Assembly: GCF_001856665.1 (NCBI RefSeq)
Contig: NZ_CP017781.1
Span: 2,203,501-2,267,500 of the forward strand
Source: Rhodobacter xanthinilyticus
GTDB taxonomy: Bacteria > Pseudomonadota > Alphaproteobacteria > Rhodobacterales > Rhodobacteraceae
DNA length: 64,000 nucleotides
Reading direction: 5' to 3'
The notes under the pieces were generated by a model. It was not told the DNA's origin and searched no databases. It saw only the letters and a list, made by a program, of their open reading frames with translations. The position numbers and the translations under genes were made by a program. Of this stretch, positions 8,765 through 19,406 are shown piece by piece (position 1 is the first letter of the stretch; each line of letters begins with the position of its first letter).

Positions 8765-10462
8765 ATGACCAAATTTTCCGACCTGAAGCTGGACCCGAAG
8801 GTCCTCACCGCCATTGTCGAAGCGGGCTATGAAACGCCGACGCCGATCCAGGCGGGCGCCATCCCCCACGCGCTCGAGGGCAAGGATGTGCTCGGCATCG
8901 CCCAGACCGGCACCGGCAAGACCGCCTCCTTCACGCTGCCGATGATCACGCTTCTGGCCAAGGGCCGCGCCCGCGCCCGGATGCCGCGCTCGCTGGTGCT
9001 CTGCCCGACGCGCGAACTCGCCGCCCAGGTGGCCGAGAACTTCGACATCTACGCCAAACACACCAAGCTCACCAAGGCGCTCTTGATCGGTGGCGTGTCC
9101 TTCGGCGAGCAGGACAAGCTGATCGACCGCGGCGTCGACGTGCTGATCGCCACCCCGGGGCGCCTGCTCGATCATTTCGAGCGCGGCAAACTCCTGCTCA
9201 CCGGCGTGCAGATCATGGTCGTCGACGAGGCCGACCGGATGCTCGACATGGGCTTCATCCCCGATATCGAGCGGATCTTCCAGCTCACCCCCTTCACCCG
9301 CCAGACGCTGTTCTTCTCGGCCACCATGGCGCCGGAAATCGAACGCATCACCAACACCTTCCTGCATGCGCCCGAGCGTATCGAGGTCGCGCGGCAAGCC
9401 ACCACCTCCGAGACGATCACCCAGAAACTCGTCGAGATCACCCCGCCGCGCCGCGATCAGGCCGCCAAGGCCAAACGCGAACTCCTGCGCGCGCTGATCA
9501 ATGCCGAAGGCGAGGCCTGCACCAATGCGATCATCTTCTGCAACCGCAAATCGGATGTGGATATCGTCGCCAAGTCGCTGAAAACGCACGGTTTCAACGC
9601 CGCGCCGATCCATGGCGACCTCGAGCAGTCGCAGCGGATGAAGACCCTCGACAGCTTCCGCGACGGCTCGCTGCAACTGCTGATCGCCTCCGATGTGGCC
9701 GCGCGCGGGCTCGATATCCCGGCGGTGAGCCATGTCTTCAACTACGACCTGCCGAGCCATGCCGAGGATTACGTCCACCGCATCGGCCGCACCGGCCGCG
9801 CCGGGCGGCTCGGCACCGCCTTCTCGATCTCGACGCCCTCGGATGCGAAATATCTCGCCGCGATCGAGGCGCTGGTGAAGATGGAGATCCCGCGCGTCGA
9901 GGCGCCCGAGGGCTTCACCCTCTCCGAAGCCGCGCATCGCGAACCCAAGCAATATGACGAGAAACCCGGCCGTGGCGGCGCGGGCAAATCGCGCAGCCGC
10001 GGCGGCCGTGGCCGGGGCGAACGGGGCGAGCGCACCGAACGCGGCGACCGCACCGAACCCCCGCGCGCCCTCGAGGCCGAGGTGATCGAAACGCCGCTCG
10101 CCGCCCCCGAGCCGCAGGAGAGCGCCCCCCGCGCCCAAGCCCCCCGCCGCGAAGAGCGCCGCGAGGATCGTCGTGATGAGCGCCGCGAAGACCCCCGCCG
10201 CGAGGACCCCCGCCGCGAGAACCGCGACCGCGGTCGCGGCCGCGACAACGGCCCGGTGGTCGTCGGCATGGGCGACCATGTGCCCGATTTCCTGCTGCGC
10301 AGCTTCCGCACCACCCCGCGTCCGGCCGCCAAGCCCGAGGCCGAGGATCTGCAAGCCGAAACCGCCGAGACGCCGGTGAGCCAGGAAACCGCCGCGCCCA
10401 AAGCCGAGGCCCCCGAGGCCGCGCCCACCCCGGCGCCGCAAAGCGGAACCAGCGAAAGCTGA
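8765..10462 (+). CDS. DEAD-box ATP-dependent RNA helicase
   Basis: A 565-residue RhlE-type RNA helicase for ribosome assembly or RNA turnover. Motifs: Q motif YETPTPIQ (22-29), AQTGTGKT (46-53), PTREL (81-85), DEAD (154-157), SAT (185-187), and [10 protein letters not shown] near residue 340. The tail from about 425 is disordered. It has an RG-rich patch and then Arg/Glu/Asp repeats (RREDPRRE units), ending in an Ala/Pro/Glu stretch. A perfect hairpin terminator follows at 10482-10519. It faces rnj tail to tail. RhlE and RNase J can both act in RNA decay, but the adjacency is convergent, not an operon. Confidence 0.95.
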   Translation: MTKFSDLKLDPKVLTAIVEAGYETPTPIQAGAIPHALEGKDVLGIAQTGTGKTASFTLPMITLLAKGRARARMPRSLVLCPTRELAAQVAENFDIYAKHTKLTKALLIGGVSFGEQDKLIDRGVDVLIATPGRLLDHFERGKLLLTGVQIMVVDEADRMLDMGFIPDIERIFQLTPFTRQTLFFSATMAPEIERITNTFLHAPERIEVARQATTSETITQKLVEITPPRRDQAAKAKRELLRALINAEGEACTNAIIFCNRKSDVDIVAKSLKTHGFNAAPIHGDLEQSQRMKTLDSFRDGSLQLLIASDVAARGLDIPAVSHVFNYDLPSHAEDYVHRIGRTGRAGRLGTAFSISTPSDAKYLAAIEALVKMEIPRVEAPEGFTLSEAAHREPKQYDEKPGRGGAGKSRSRGGRGRGERGERTERGDRTEPPRALEAEVIETPLAAPEPQESAPRAQAPRREERREDRRDERREDPRREDPRRENRDRGRGRDNGPVVVGMGDHVPDFLLRSFRTTPRPAAKPEAEDLQAETAETPVSQETAAPKAEAPEAAPTPAPQSGTSES

Positions 10463-10481
10463 GACCGAGCCCCCTTCGATG

Positions 10482-10519
10482 AAAAGCCCCGGCGCGCACT
10501 AGGCGACCGGGGCTTTTTC
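10482..10519 (+). terminator. Rho-independent terminator of the helicase gene
   Basis: Arms AAAAGCCCCGG (10482-10492) and CCGGGGCTTTTT (10507-10518) pair perfectly, followed by a T run. Confidence 0.9.
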
Positions 10520-10533
10520 TTGGAGCCGGGTCA

Positions 10534-10659
10534 GGGGGCGCTGCCCCCTCTGGCCTGCGGCCATTCACCCCCGGGATATTTGCAGCAAGATGAAAGAGGT
10601 GGATTTCATCTTGCCATAAATATCCCGGGGGGAGGCGAAGCCGGGGGGCAGCGCCCCCC
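10534..10659. repeat. Intergenic nested palindrome, family 1, copy B (full copy)
   Basis: This is the reference copy. From the outside in it has GGGGGCGCTGCCCCC at the left and GGGGGGCAGCGCCCCC at the right. Inside these are CCCGGGATATTT / AAATATCCCGGG, then GCAAGATGAAA / TTTCATCTTGC. It lies between two complete terminators, one for each convergent gene, so it is not itself needed to stop transcription. Confidence 0.9.
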
Positions 10660-10671
10660 TGCCCGCCCGCC

Positions 10672-10703
10672 AAAAGCGAAACGGCGGAGGTTTCCCCCCG
10701 CCG
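10672..10703 (-). terminator. Rho-independent terminator at the end of the nuo-birA-coaX-rnj run
   Basis: On the minus strand, CGGCGGGGG (10703-10695), a GAAA tetraloop and CCTCCGCCG (10690-10682) form a 9-bp stem with one G-U. TTTCGCTTTT follows. It sits 25 bases past the rnj stop. Confidence 0.85.
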
Positions 10704-10727
10704 CTTTTGCTCTCTCTGATCGGGCGA

Positions 10728-12404
10728 TCAATCCGCCATCAGGCGGCTCACCACGACGGTGACCTCGGGCTTCTTGCCGATCTCTTCCATGGTCACCTGC
10801 CGCGCGATCCGGCGCAGCGCCTCGTCCATCTTGTCGTCATTGCCGATCACCTTGTCGGGCGCGCGTTCGAGGAACTCGGCCAGCTCATCCTCGATCCGGT
10901 CGGCGATCGCGGCGCCGCCGCGGCCGGTTTCGGGCAGGCCCATCAGCTCGACCCAGGCATCGCCGAGCGGCACGTCATCCTCATCGATGATCACCGTGAT
11001 CAGCACATGGCCGTTCAGCGCCATGCGGATCCGGTCGCGCACCACGCCATCCATCGCCCCGATCAGCACCGTGCCGTCGAGATAGGTCCGCCCGGCCTCG
11101 ATATATTCGACGACCTTCGGCGCCGGGCCGGTCAGGTCGAGCATCGTGCCATTGGTCGCGACTTCGGAGGCGATGCCCTTGGCCAGCGCGATCTTCATGT
11201 GCTCGCGCATGTGGCGGTGTTCGCCGTGCATCGGGATCAGGATCTGCGGGCGCAAGAGGTCATGCACCGCCTCGAGATCGGGGCGGTTCGCGTGGCCCGA
11301 GACATGGTAGAGCCCGCCGCGGTCGTCGATCACCTCGACGCCCATTTCCGAAAACGCGTTCATGATCCGGATCACGCCGCGCTCATTGCCCGGGATCGTG
11401 CGCGAGGAGAAGAGGAAGGTATCCCCCTCCTTCATCTCGAGCCCGAGATATTTGCCCCGCGAGAGCTGCGCGGAGGCGGCGCGGCGCTCGCCCTGGCTGC
11501 CGGTCACGATCAGCATCAGGTTCTGGCGCGGCAGCTCGACCGCCTGTTCGGCGGGCACATGGCCGGGAAAGCCGGTGAGGACATTGGTCTCCTCGGCCGC
11601 CGTCACCATCTTCTTCATCGCGCGGCCCAAGAGGCAGACCGACCGCCCCGCGGCGCGCCCCGCTTCCGCCAGCGTCTTCAGACGCGCGACATTCGAGGCG
11701 AAGGTGGTCGCCACGACCATCCCGGTCTGAGCCGCGATCATCTCGGCCAAGGGCCCGGCGAGCGTTGCCTCCGAGCGGCCCGGCTGCGGCGAGAAGACGT
11801 TGGTCGAATCGCAGACCAGAACCTTCACGCCCTCGCCCTCATGGGCGATCTCGTGCCAGAGCAGCGGGTCGAAGGCCTCGCCCACCACCGGGTTGCCGTC
11901 GAGCTTGAAATCGCCGGTATGCACGATGCGCCCCGCCGGCGTGTCGATCACCAGCGCCGAGCTTTCCGGGATCGAATGCGAGACCGGCACGAATTGCACC
12001 TTGAACGGCCCCGCCTCGATCACCGTCGGGCGCGGCTCGACGACATGCAGGTCGTTCGAGGCGATCCCGGCCTCCTCGAGCTTCATCTGGCCGATGCGGG
12101 CGGTGAAGCGGCGCGCATAGATCGGCTTTTTCAGCTTCGGCCAGAGGTGCGGCAGCGCGCCGATATGGTCCTCATGGGCGTGGGTGATGAACACCGCCTC
12201 GATCCGCTCGACGTTTTCCTCGAGCCAGGCGACATCGGCCATGATCAGATCGACCCCGGGCGAGCCCTCCATATCCGGGAAGGTCACGCCCAGATCGACG
12301 ACGATCAGCCGCTCCTTCCCCGGCCGGCCGTAGCCATAGACATAGGCGTTCATGCCGATTTCGCCGGCGCCGCCCAGAGGAAGATAGATCAGCCGTTCGC
12401 TCAC
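10728..12404 (-). CDS. rnj: Ribonuclease J
   Basis: A 558-residue metallo-beta-lactamase/beta-CASP RNase J, which degrades RNA 5'-to-3' and matures rRNA and mRNA. The zinc motif HAHEDH is at 75-80 (H75, H77, D79, H80), GSQGE lies mid-protein, and HVSGHANRPDLE and MHGEHRHM belong to the C-terminal part of the catalytic core. The start is GTG 12404, overlapping the coaX stop (GTGA); no ATG fits better. It is the last gene of the nuo run and is closed by the hairpin at 10672-10703. Confidence 0.95.
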   Translation of the reverse strand: MSERLIYLPLGGAGEIGMNAYVYGYGRPGKERLIVVDLGVTFPDMEGSPGVDLIMADVAWLEENVERIEAVFITHAHEDHIGALPHLWPKLKKPIYARRFTARIGQMKLEEAGIASNDLHVVEPRPTVIEAGPFKVQFVPVSHSIPESSALVIDTPAGRIVHTGDFKLDGNPVVGEAFDPLLWHEIAHEGEGVKVLVCDSTNVFSPQPGRSEATLAGPLAEMIAAQTGMVVATTFASNVARLKTLAEAGRAAGRSVCLLGRAMKKMVTAAEETNVLTGFPGHVPAEQAVELPRQNLMLIVTGSQGERRAASAQLSRGKYLGLEMKEGDTFLFSSRTIPGNERGVIRIMNAFSEMGVEVIDDRGGLYHVSGHANRPDLEAVHDLLRPQILIPMHGEHRHMREHMKIALAKGIASEVATNGTMLDLTGPAPKVVEYIEAGRTYLDGTVLIGAMDGVVRDRIRMALNGHVLITVIIDEDDVPLGDAWVELMGLPETGRGGAAIADRIEDELAEFLERAPDKVIGNDDKMDEALRRIARQVTMEEIGKKPEVTVVVSRLMAD

Positions 12405-13177
12405 TGGCTCAGCCCCTTGTTGTAATCGTGGATGAGCCGCAGCCCATGGATGGTCAGGTCGTCCTCGACTGCGTCGAAGAGGTCGAACCCCTGATCGAAG
12501 AGCCCGGCGAGCCCCCCCGTCGCGATCACCTTCATCGGGCGGTCGCGCTCGGCGCGGATCTGGCGCACGATCCCTTCGACAAGACCGATATACCCCCAAT
12601 AGACCCCGGATTGAATACAGGCCACCGTATTCGTGCCGATCACCTGCGCGGGATGGGTCACATCGACATGCGGCAGCGCCGCGGCCGACATATGCAGCGC
12701 CTCGAGCGAGAGGTTCACGCCCGGCGCGATCACGCCGCCGATATAGGCGCCATCCGAGGCCACCACGTCGAAGGTCGTCGCGGTGCCGAAATCGACCACG
12801 ACGATATCGCCGCCGTGGCGGTCATAGCCCGCGACGGTATTGACCAGCCGGTCGGGGCCGACCGTGGTGCCCGGGTCGACCCGCGGCCCCACCGGCAGCG
12901 CGCAATCGGGCTTGCCCACGACCAGCGGGCGGCAATCGTAATAGCGGTTGCACAGAACCCGCAGGTTGAACACCACCCGCGGCACGGTCGAGGAGATGAT
13001 CGCCTCCGAGATGCCGCGCGGCACGCCCTTGAGCGCCATCAGCCCGGAGAGCCAGACGAAATATTCATCCGCCGTGCGGCGGTGGTCGGTCGCGATGCGC
13101 CAGGTGGCGAGAAACTCGCTCCCGTCCCAGATCGAGAAGACGGTGTTGGTATTGCCGCAGTCGATGCAGAGCAGCAT
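12401..13177 (-). CDS. coaX: Type III pantothenate kinase
   Basis: A 258-residue CoaX, which phosphorylates pantothenate in the first committed step of CoA synthesis. Signatures: DCGNTN (6-11), GPDR (107-110, pantothenate contact), DFGTATT (129-135), and GGVIAPGVNLSLEAL. The length is normal. It lies between birA (11 bases upstream) and rnj (4-base overlap), a recurrent order after nuoN in this group as I recall it. Confidence 0.95.
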   Translation of the reverse strand: MLLCIDCGNTNTVFSIWDGSEFLATWRIATDHRRTADEYFVWLSGLMALKGVPRGISEAIISSTVPRVVFNLRVLCNRYYDCRPLVVGKPDCALPVGPRVDPGTTVGPDRLVNTVAGYDRHGGDIVVVDFGTATTFDVVASDGAYIGGVIAPGVNLSLEALHMSAAALPHVDVTHPAQVIGTNTVACIQSGVYWGYIGLVEGIVRQIRAERDRPMKVIATGGLAGLFDQGFDLFDAVEDDLTIHGLRLIHDYNKGLSQ

Positions 13178-13188
13178 GGGCTCTCTCC

Positions 13189-13950
13189 TCAGAAGAACAC
13201 GTCCGCCGCGGCGATCGCGCGGGGGCCATGGGCGGTGCGCAGGATCATCGCGCCGCTCTCGTCGATGGTTTCGAAGACGCCTTCATGCGTCTCGGTGGTG
13301 GTGCGCGCGATGACCTTCTCGCCAAGCCGGGCGGCGCGGGCGAGCCAGGCGGTGCGGATCGGCGCGAAGCCATAGGTCTCGAACTGCCGCGCGCGGCGGT
13401 CGAAGGCGGCGGCGAGCGGGGTCAGGAGCTCCTCGGGCGTGATCGTGAGCCCGGTTTCCCCCGCGACCGAGACCGGCGCCATCGCGCCCGGCTCGAGATC
13501 CGCGGGCGGCGGGGCCGCGGCGAGGTTCACGCCGATGCCGACGGTGAGATGCGAGATCTGCCCGCCGATGCCGAGGCTCTCGAGCAAGATCCCGGCGATC
13601 TTGCCGCCATTGAGGAGCACATCATTGGGCCATTTGATCGAAAGCCGCGCGGCGGGGCCGAGCAGATATCCCAGCGCCTCGTCGAGCGCGAGCGCCGCCA
13701 CGAAGGAGTAAAGCGCGGCATGGGCGGGCCCGCCGGGCGGGTGGAAGACGAGCGTCGCGGCGAAATTGCCCGGCGGCATCCGCCAGGGCCGGCCCCGCCG
13801 CCCGCGCGCGGCGGTTTGCTCATGGGCCAGAATCCACGCAGGCCCCGCAAGATGCGGGGCCAGACGGGAGGCCTCGGCCATGGTGGTCTCGACCCGGGCG
13901 AGGACGTGGCGCGCCACGCCCTCGGGCCAGGTTCCCAGATCAGTGGACAA
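13189..13950 (-). CDS. birA: Biotin-[acetyl-CoA-carboxylase] ligase, enzyme-only
   Basis: A 253-residue biotin protein ligase that joins biotin to carrier lysines of carboxylases. GRRGRPW is the biotinyl-AMP loop (about 50-56). [17 protein letters not shown] (106-122) holds the catalytic Lys. There is no N-terminal helix-turn-helix domain, so it cannot act as the bio-operon repressor. The start is TTG 13950, overlapping nuoN by 11 bases; a rare start codon suggests coupling or low expression. Its substrates would include the methylcrotonyl-CoA carboxylase encoded at 32110-34041. Confidence 0.9.
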   Translation of the reverse strand: MSTDLGTWPEGVARHVLARVETTMAEASRLAPHLAGPAWILAHEQTAARGRRGRPWRMPPGNFAATLVFHPPGGPAHAALYSFVAALALDEALGYLLGPAARLSIKWPNDVLLNGGKIAGILLESLGIGGQISHLTVGIGVNLAAAPPPADLEPGAMAPVSVAGETGLTITPEELLTPLAAAFDRRARQFETYGFAPIRTAWLARAARLGEKVIARTTTETHEGVFETIDESGAMILRTAHGPRAIAAADVFF

Positions 13951-15382
13951 GCGCAGCCGCCGCCGCCTGCGCGGCGCCTTCGATGCCGAAGAGGTTGAAG
14001 GCGCCCGCCACCATGATCGCCGCCGAAGCGATCAGGAACAGCCATTGCACCGCCGGCATCCGGCTGTCGAGCGCGTCGGTCTCGGTGCCGAAATACATGT
14101 AGTAGACCACACGCAGGTAGTAGAAGGCGCCGATCACCGAGGCGACCACACCGGCCGTCGCCAGCGCGACATAGCCCGCATCCACCGCCGCTTTCAGCAC
14201 GCCGAACTTGGCGAAGAAGCCGAGCATCGGCGGCACGCCCGCGAGCGAGAAGAACAGCACCAGAAGCGCAAAGGCTTTCAGCGGCTCGGTCTTCGAGAGC
14301 ATGTTGAGCGCGGCGATCTCGGTCACCGGCTGGCCGTCGCGCTCCATCGAGAGGATGAAGGCGAAGACGCCGATGTTCATGCCGATATAGATGACCATGT
14401 AGAGGAGCATCGACTGCACGCCCTCGGCGGTGCCGGCGGTGAGGCCGAGGAGCGCAAAGCCCATGTGGGCGATCGAGGAATAGGCCATCAGGCGCTTGAT
14501 GTTCTTCTGGCCGATACCGGCGATCGAGCCCACGAACATCGAGGCGAGCGCGATGAAGCCGATGACCTGGCCCCATTCGGCGGTGACCTGACCGAAGGCA
14601 TCTTGCAGCACCCGCGCGATCAGCGCCATCGCGGCCATTTTCGGCGCGGTGGCGAAGAAGGCGGTGACCGGGGTCGGCGAGCCTTCATAGACGTCGGGCG
14701 TCCACATGTGGAACGGCACCGCCGAGACCTTGAACGCGAGGCCGGTGATCAGGAAGACCATGCCGAAGAGCACGCCGAGCGGCAGATGCCCGCTCTCGGT
14801 CACGACCGAGATGATGCCCGCGAAAGAGGTGGTGCCGGCGAACCCATAGGTCAGCGAGGCGCCGTAGAGGAGCAGGCCCGAGCTGAGCGAGCCCAGCACG
14901 AAATATTTGAGACCCGCTTCCGAGGAGCGCGCCGAGTCGCGCCGCATCGCGGCCACCACATAGAGCGCGAGCGATTGCAGCTCGAGGCCCATGTAGAGCG
15001 ACATCAGATCGCCGGCCGAGACCATCATCATCATGCCGATCACGGCGAGGACGACCAGGATCGGGAATTCGAAGCGCAGCAGGCCGCGGCGGAGCATGTA
15101 ATCGGCGCTCATCGCGATCACCGCGGCGGCCGAGAACAGGATCGCCACCTTGGCAAAGCGCGCGAAGGCGTCGTCGATGAAGAGCCCGCCGAAAGCGGTG
15201 CCCTCACCGGGCAGGCGCAGCCCGATCCAGGCGCCGAAGGCGACCATGACCGCAACCGTCACCCACAGGAGCGGCACGGCGATCTTGTCCTTGCCGCCAT
15301 AGGCGCCCACCAAAAGCGCGCCCATCGCGAAGACGGCCAGCAGGAATTCCGGGAGGATCGTGGAGAAATCCGCGAAAGTCAT
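13940..15382 (-). CDS. nuoN: NADH-quinone oxidoreductase subunit N
   Basis: A 480-residue antiporter-like membrane subunit of complex I with about 14 membrane helices. Typical segments: [27 protein letters not shown] around residues 225-250, carrying the conserved Lys of the proton channel, and [14 protein letters not shown] after 300. It is the last nuo gene; birA begins inside its end. Confidence 0.95.
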   Translation of the reverse strand: MTFADFSTILPEFLLAVFAMGALLVGAYGGKDKIAVPLLWVTVAVMVAFGAWIGLRLPGEGTAFGGLFIDDAFARFAKVAILFSAAAVIAMSADYMLRRGLLRFEFPILVVLAVIGMMMMVSAGDLMSLYMGLELQSLALYVVAAMRRDSARSSEAGLKYFVLGSLSSGLLLYGASLTYGFAGTTSFAGIISVVTESGHLPLGVLFGMVFLITGLAFKVSAVPFHMWTPDVYEGSPTPVTAFFATAPKMAAMALIARVLQDAFGQVTAEWGQVIGFIALASMFVGSIAGIGQKNIKRLMAYSSIAHMGFALLGLTAGTAEGVQSMLLYMVIYIGMNIGVFAFILSMERDGQPVTEIAALNMLSKTEPLKAFALLVLFFSLAGVPPMLGFFAKFGVLKAAVDAGYVALATAGVVASVIGAFYYLRVVYYMYFGTETDALDSRMPAVQWLFLIASAAIMVAGAFNLFGIEGAAQAAAAALVH

Positions 15383-15394
15383 TGTCGTTTCCCC

Positions 15395-16930
15395 TCAGTG
15401 CCCGGCCGCCGCCGCAACTTCGGCGGGCAGGCTGGCGTGGTAGTCTTGGATGAGCTGGCCGACCGACGGGCCGATGATGTCGGTGACGAGGCTCGGGTAC
15501 ACACCCAGCACCAGCGTCATCACGACGAGCGGCGCGAAGATCCATTTCTCGCGGGCGGTCATGTCGGTGATGGTCTTCAGGCTTTCCTTGATCAGATCGC
15601 CCAGCACCACGCGGCGATAGAGCCACAGCGCATAGGCCGCCGACAGGATCACGCCCGAGGTCGCGACCATCGCCACCCAGGTGTTGACCTGGAAGGTGCC
15701 CATCAGCGTCAGGAATTCGCCGACGAAGCCCGAGGTGCCCGGCAGGCCGACGTTGGCCATGGTGAAGAACATGAAGACGAGCGCATAGGCCGGCATCCGG
15801 GTCACGAGGCCGCCATAGGCATCGATCTCGCGGGTGTGCATGCGGTCATAGATCACGCCGACCGCGAGGAAGAGCGCGCCCGAGACGAAGCCGTGCGAGA
15901 TCATCTGGAAGATCGCGCCGTCGATGCCTTGCTGGGTCGCCGAGAAGATCCCCATGGTGACATAGCCCATATGCGCGACCGAGGAGTAAGCGATCAGCTT
16001 CTTCATGTCCGATTGCGCGAGCGCGACGAGCGAGGTGTAGACGATCGCGATCGCCGACATCCAGAGCACGAAGGGCGTCATCACCTCGAAGCCCACCGGG
16101 AACATCGGCAGCGAGAAGCGCAGGAAGCCGTAGCCCCCCATCTTCAGCAAGATCGCGGCCAGAACGACCGAACCGGCGGTCGGCGCCTGAACGTGGGCGT
16201 CGGGCAACCAGGTATGCACCGGCCACATCGGCATCTTCACCGCGAAGGAGGCGAAGAAGGCGAGGAACAGCAGCGTCTGCATCCCGCCGACGACGGTGAA
16301 GCCGAAGACCGAGAGCGTGGTCGAGGGGAAATCATGCGCCATCAGCGCGACGATATCGGTGGTGCCCGCGCTCATATACATCGCGACCATCGCCACCAGC
16401 ATCAGCACCGAGCCGAGGAAGGTGTAGAGAAAGAACTTGAAGGTCGCGTAGATCCGGTCCTTGCCGCCCCAGATACCGATGATCAGGAACATCGGGATCA
16501 GGCCGGCCTCGAAGAACAGGTAGAAGAGCACGAGGTCGAGCGCGGCGAAGACGCCGATCATCAGCCCCTCGAGCGCGAGGAAGGCGATCATGTATTCCTT
16601 GACGCGCTTGTCGACATGCCAGGCCGAGGCGATGGTCAGCGGCATCAGCGCGGTGGTGAGAAGGATGAACAGGATCGAGATCCCGTCGACGCCCATCTTG
16701 TAGTGCAGCCCCATGATCCAGGGCCGGTCCTCGACGAACTGCATGCCGGTGTTCGAGGCATCGAAGCCCGCCAGCAGGAAGAGCGAGATCAGGAAGGTCG
16801 CCGTGGTCGCGGTGAGCGCAAACCATTTGGCGTTGCGGTCCGCCGCCTCCCCGCCCCCGCGCATCACGAGCGCGAGGATCGCCGCCGCGACGAGCGGCGT
16901 GAAGGTGATGATGGAAAGCAGGCTCTGCAT
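15395..16930 (-). CDS. nuoM: NADH-quinone oxidoreductase subunit M
   Basis: A 511-residue proton-pumping antiporter-like subunit. Signatures: [12 protein letters not shown] with the conserved helix-5 Glu (about 150), [27 protein letters not shown] with the channel Lys/His, and [18 protein letters not shown] 16930 shares one base with the nuoL stop (TAATG). An upstream in-frame extension reaches into nuoL and is discarded. nuoN follows after 12 bases. Confidence 0.95.
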   Translation of the reverse strand: MQSLLSIITFTPLVAAAILALVMRGGGEAADRNAKWFALTATTATFLISLFLLAGFDASNTGMQFVEDRPWIMGLHYKMGVDGISILFILLTTALMPLTIASAWHVDKRVKEYMIAFLALEGLMIGVFAALDLVLFYLFFEAGLIPMFLIIGIWGGKDRIYATFKFFLYTFLGSVLMLVAMVAMYMSAGTTDIVALMAHDFPSTTLSVFGFTVVGGMQTLLFLAFFASFAVKMPMWPVHTWLPDAHVQAPTAGSVVLAAILLKMGGYGFLRFSLPMFPVGFEVMTPFVLWMSAIAIVYTSLVALAQSDMKKLIAYSSVAHMGYVTMGIFSATQQGIDGAIFQMISHGFVSGALFLAVGVIYDRMHTREIDAYGGLVTRMPAYALVFMFFTMANVGLPGTSGFVGEFLTLMGTFQVNTWVAMVATSGVILSAAYALWLYRRVVLGDLIKESLKTITDMTAREKWIFAPLVVMTLVLGVYPSLVTDIIGPSVGQLIQDYHASLPAEVAAAAGH

Positions 16931-19044
16931 TAGTGCGACCCCCCGGTCAGAACGACCCAGAACATGAGCACCACGATGCCGACGACCATGGCGAAAGCGT
17001 AGTGGAAGAGATAGCCGGATTGCACCCGGCCAGCGAGACGGGTCAGCCGCGGCACGAGACCGAGCGCCACCCCGTTGATGGCCCCGTCGATGACCGCGCC
17101 GTCGCCCTTTTTCCAGAAGAAGCGGCCGAGCCACTGCGCCGGACGGATGAAGATCGCGTCATAGAGCTCGTCGAAATACCACTTGTTGAGCAGGAAATCG
17201 TAGAGCGCGGGGTTGGCCGCGGCGAGACGCGACGGCAGGGCGGGTTTGGCGATGTAGAAGATCCACGAGATCACGAAGCCGATCACCATCGCGACGAAGG
17301 GCGAGACCTTGACCCAGGCGGGCGCATGGTGGGCGTCGTCCATCACATGGTTGTCGGGCGCCATGAAGATCGCGCCTTGCGGAGCGCCGGCATGGGCCGT
17401 GGCATGTTCGGCCGCCAGACCGGCGGTCTCGGCCTCGGTCGCGACATGGGTCGCGGCTTCGGTCGCATGGCCCGCAGCGGCTTCGGTCGCATGGCCTTCG
17501 GTCGCCGACACCTCATGCGAGGGCATGCCGAAGAACGACAGCACCTTGGCATGATCGCCGAAGAAGCTGTTGTACCACAGCATCCCCGAGAAGATCGCGC
17601 CGAGCGAGAGCACGCCGAGCGGCACCAGCATCACCATCGGGCTTTCATGGGCATGTTCATGCGCATGATGATCGCCCTTTTCCTTGCCGTAGAAGGTCAT
17701 GAAGATCAGGCGCCACGAGTAGAACGAGGTCATCCCCGCCGCGATCACGAGCGCCCAGAAGGCATAGCTCGAACCCGAGGCATAGGCGCTCTCGATGATC
17801 GCGTCCTTCGACAGGAAGCCCGCGAAGCCGATCGAGGTCATCGGGATGCCGACGCCGGTGATGGCGAAGGTGCCGATCATCATGATCCAGAAGGTGAAGG
17901 GGATCTTCTTGCGCAGCGCACCGTAGTTGCGCATGTCCTGCTCGTGGTGCATCGCATGGATGACCGAGCCCGCGCCGAGGAACAGCATCGCCTTGAAGAA
18001 GGCGTGGGTCAGCAGGTGGAACATCGCCGCCGAATAGACACCCGCGCCGGCGGCCACGAACATGTAGCCGAGCTGCGAACAGGTCGAATAGGCGATGACG
18101 CGTTTGATGTCGTTTTGCACGAGGCCGACGGTCGCCGCGAAGAAGGCGGTGGTGGCGCCGATATAGACGATGAACATCTTGGCTTCGGGCGCGAATTCAA
18201 AGAGCGGCGACATCCGCGAGACGAGGAACACGCCCGCCGTCACCATGGTCGCGGCGTGGATCAGCGCGGAAACCGGCGTCGGGCCTTCCATCGCGTCGGG
18301 CAGCCAGGTGTGCAGCAGGAGCTGCGCCGATTTGCCCATCGCGCCGATGAACAGCAGGAAGCCGATCAGGTTGGCCGCGTTCCAGTCACGCCACAGGAAA
18401 TGGATCGAGGTCTCCGCGAGCTGCGGGGCGGCGGCGAAGATCACATCCATGTTGATCGAGCCGGTCAGGAAGAAGAGACCGAAGATCCCCAGCGAGAAGC
18501 CGAAGTCGCCCACGCGGTTGACCACGAAAGCCTTGATCGCGGCGGCATTGGCCGAGGGTTTCTTGTAGTAGAAGCCGATCAGCAGATAGGAGGCGAGACC
18601 CACGCCCTCCCAGCCGAAGAACATCTGCACGAGGTTGTCGGCGGTCACCAGCGAAAGCATCGCGAAGGTGAAGAGCGACAGATAGGCGAAGAAGCGCGCC
18701 TTGTAATGCTCGTGATGGGTCCAGTTGTCGTCATGGGCCATGTAGCCCCAGGAATAGAGGTGCACGAGCGCCGAGACCGTGGTGACCACGATCAGCATGA
18801 TCGCGGTGAGCCGGTCGACGCGGATCCCCCAGGAGGTGTCGAGCCCGCCCGACTGGATCCAGCTCAAGAGCTCGACGTGGCGGGTGGTGCCGTCCTGGCC
18901 GAGGAACACGACCCAGCTGAGCGCGCAGGCGAGGAACAGCAGACCCGTCGTGACGGTCATCGCGCCCTTTTCGCCGATCACGCGCCAGCCGAAGCCGCCG
19001 ATGATCGCGCCGACGAGGGGCGCAAGAAGGATGATCGTTTCCAT
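16930..19044 (-). CDS. nuoL: NADH-quinone oxidoreductase subunit L
   Basis: A 704-residue antiporter-like subunit with the long lateral helix at the distal end of the membrane arm. Signatures: [49 protein letters not shown] and [16 protein letters not shown]. Unusual is a loop at about 510-556, rich in His/Ala/Thr/Glu with repeated HATEAA units, encoded by two 19-base direct repeats (17453-17471 and 17477-17495). The loop lies between the core helices and the lateral helix, where length varies among species. nuoM overlaps by one base. Confidence 0.95.
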   Translation of the reverse strand: METIILLAPLVGAIIGGFGWRVIGEKGAMTVTTGLLFLACALSWVVFLGQDGTTRHVELLSWIQSGGLDTSWGIRVDRLTAIMLIVVTTVSALVHLYSWGYMAHDDNWTHHEHYKARFFAYLSLFTFAMLSLVTADNLVQMFFGWEGVGLASYLLIGFYYKKPSANAAAIKAFVVNRVGDFGFSLGIFGLFFLTGSINMDVIFAAAPQLAETSIHFLWRDWNAANLIGFLLFIGAMGKSAQLLLHTWLPDAMEGPTPVSALIHAATMVTAGVFLVSRMSPLFEFAPEAKMFIVYIGATTAFFAATVGLVQNDIKRVIAYSTCSQLGYMFVAAGAGVYSAAMFHLLTHAFFKAMLFLGAGSVIHAMHHEQDMRNYGALRKKIPFTFWIMMIGTFAITGVGIPMTSIGFAGFLSKDAIIESAYASGSSYAFWALVIAAGMTSFYSWRLIFMTFYGKEKGDHHAHEHAHESPMVMLVPLGVLSLGAIFSGMLWYNSFFGDHAKVLSFFGMPSHEVSATEGHATEAAAGHATEAATHVATEAETAGLAAEHATAHAGAPQGAIFMAPDNHVMDDAHHAPAWVKVSPFVAMVIGFVISWIFYIAKPALPSRLAAANPALYDFLLNKWYFDELYDAIFIRPAQWLGRFFWKKGDGAVIDGAINGVALGLVPRLTRLAGRVQSGYLFHYAFAMVVGIVVLMFWVVLTGGSH
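17453..17495. repeat. Direct repeat inside nuoL (His-Ala-Thr-Glu units)
   Basis: A 19-base unit GCGGCTTCGGTCGCATGGC (plus strand) occurs at 17453-17471 and again at 17477-17495, a period of 24 bases or 8 codons. It therefore keeps frame if copies are gained or lost. Confidence 0.85.
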
Positions 19045-19050
19045 TGGCGC

Positions 19051-19356
19051 TTACCCCTTCATCACGTTGACGTCTTCGACGTCGATCGAGCCGCGGTTGC
19101 GGAAGAACACCACCAGGATCGCGAGCCCGATCGCGGCCTCGGCGGCGGCGACGGTCAGGATCAGCATGGTGAAGACCTGGCCCACCAGATCGCCCAGATG
19201 GGTCGAGAAGGCGACCATGTTGATGTTCACCGCCAGCAGGATCAGTTCGATCGACATCAGGATGACGATGACGTTCTTGCGGTTCACGAAGATGCCGAAG
19301 ATGCCGGTGACGAACAGCAATGCCGCCACGCCGAGATAATGTTCAAGTCCGATCAT
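19051..19356 (-). CDS. nuoK: NADH-quinone oxidoreductase subunit K
   Basis: A 101-residue, three-helix Mrp-related subunit (family length ~100). It starts [22 protein letters not shown] and carries the membrane glutamates in [13 protein letters not shown] (helix 2) and [13 protein letters not shown] (helix 3), needed for proton transfer. ATG 19356 is preceded by GGAGG with a 7-base gap. That site and the start overlap a 17-codon ORF coming from nuoJ. Confidence 0.97.
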   Translation of the reverse strand: MIGLEHYLGVAALLFVTGIFGIFVNRKNVIVILMSIELILLAVNINMVAFSTHLGDLVGQVFTMLILTVAAAEAAIGLAILVVFFRNRGSIDVEDVNVMKG

Positions 19357-19406
19357 CGCTGTCCCTCCGGGTTCGCGCCCGTCTTCATCTTGATCTTGGT
19401 GTTCAT
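19353..19406 (-). CDS. 17-codon ORF bridging nuoJ and nuoK
   Basis: The ATG (19406) overlaps the nuoJ stop as ATGA, and the TGA (19355-19353) overlaps the nuoK start in the same way. The ORF thus fills the gap exactly and links both genes translationally. The peptide [17 protein letters not shown] is basic and uses AAG/AAC codons unlike its GC3-rich neighbours. The nuoK ribosome-binding site lies within its codons 13-15. It could be a real micropeptide, or simply a coupling device that carries ribosomes to nuoK. Confidence 0.4.
   Translation of the reverse strand: MNTKIKMKTGANPEGQR

Noticed and set aside
13766-16933. A 1055-codon plus-strand open frame opposite nuoN and nuoM
   Set aside because: His/Asp/Glu/Arg-rich composition is the reverse image of membrane-protein codons; nuoM and nuoN opposite are unmistakable.
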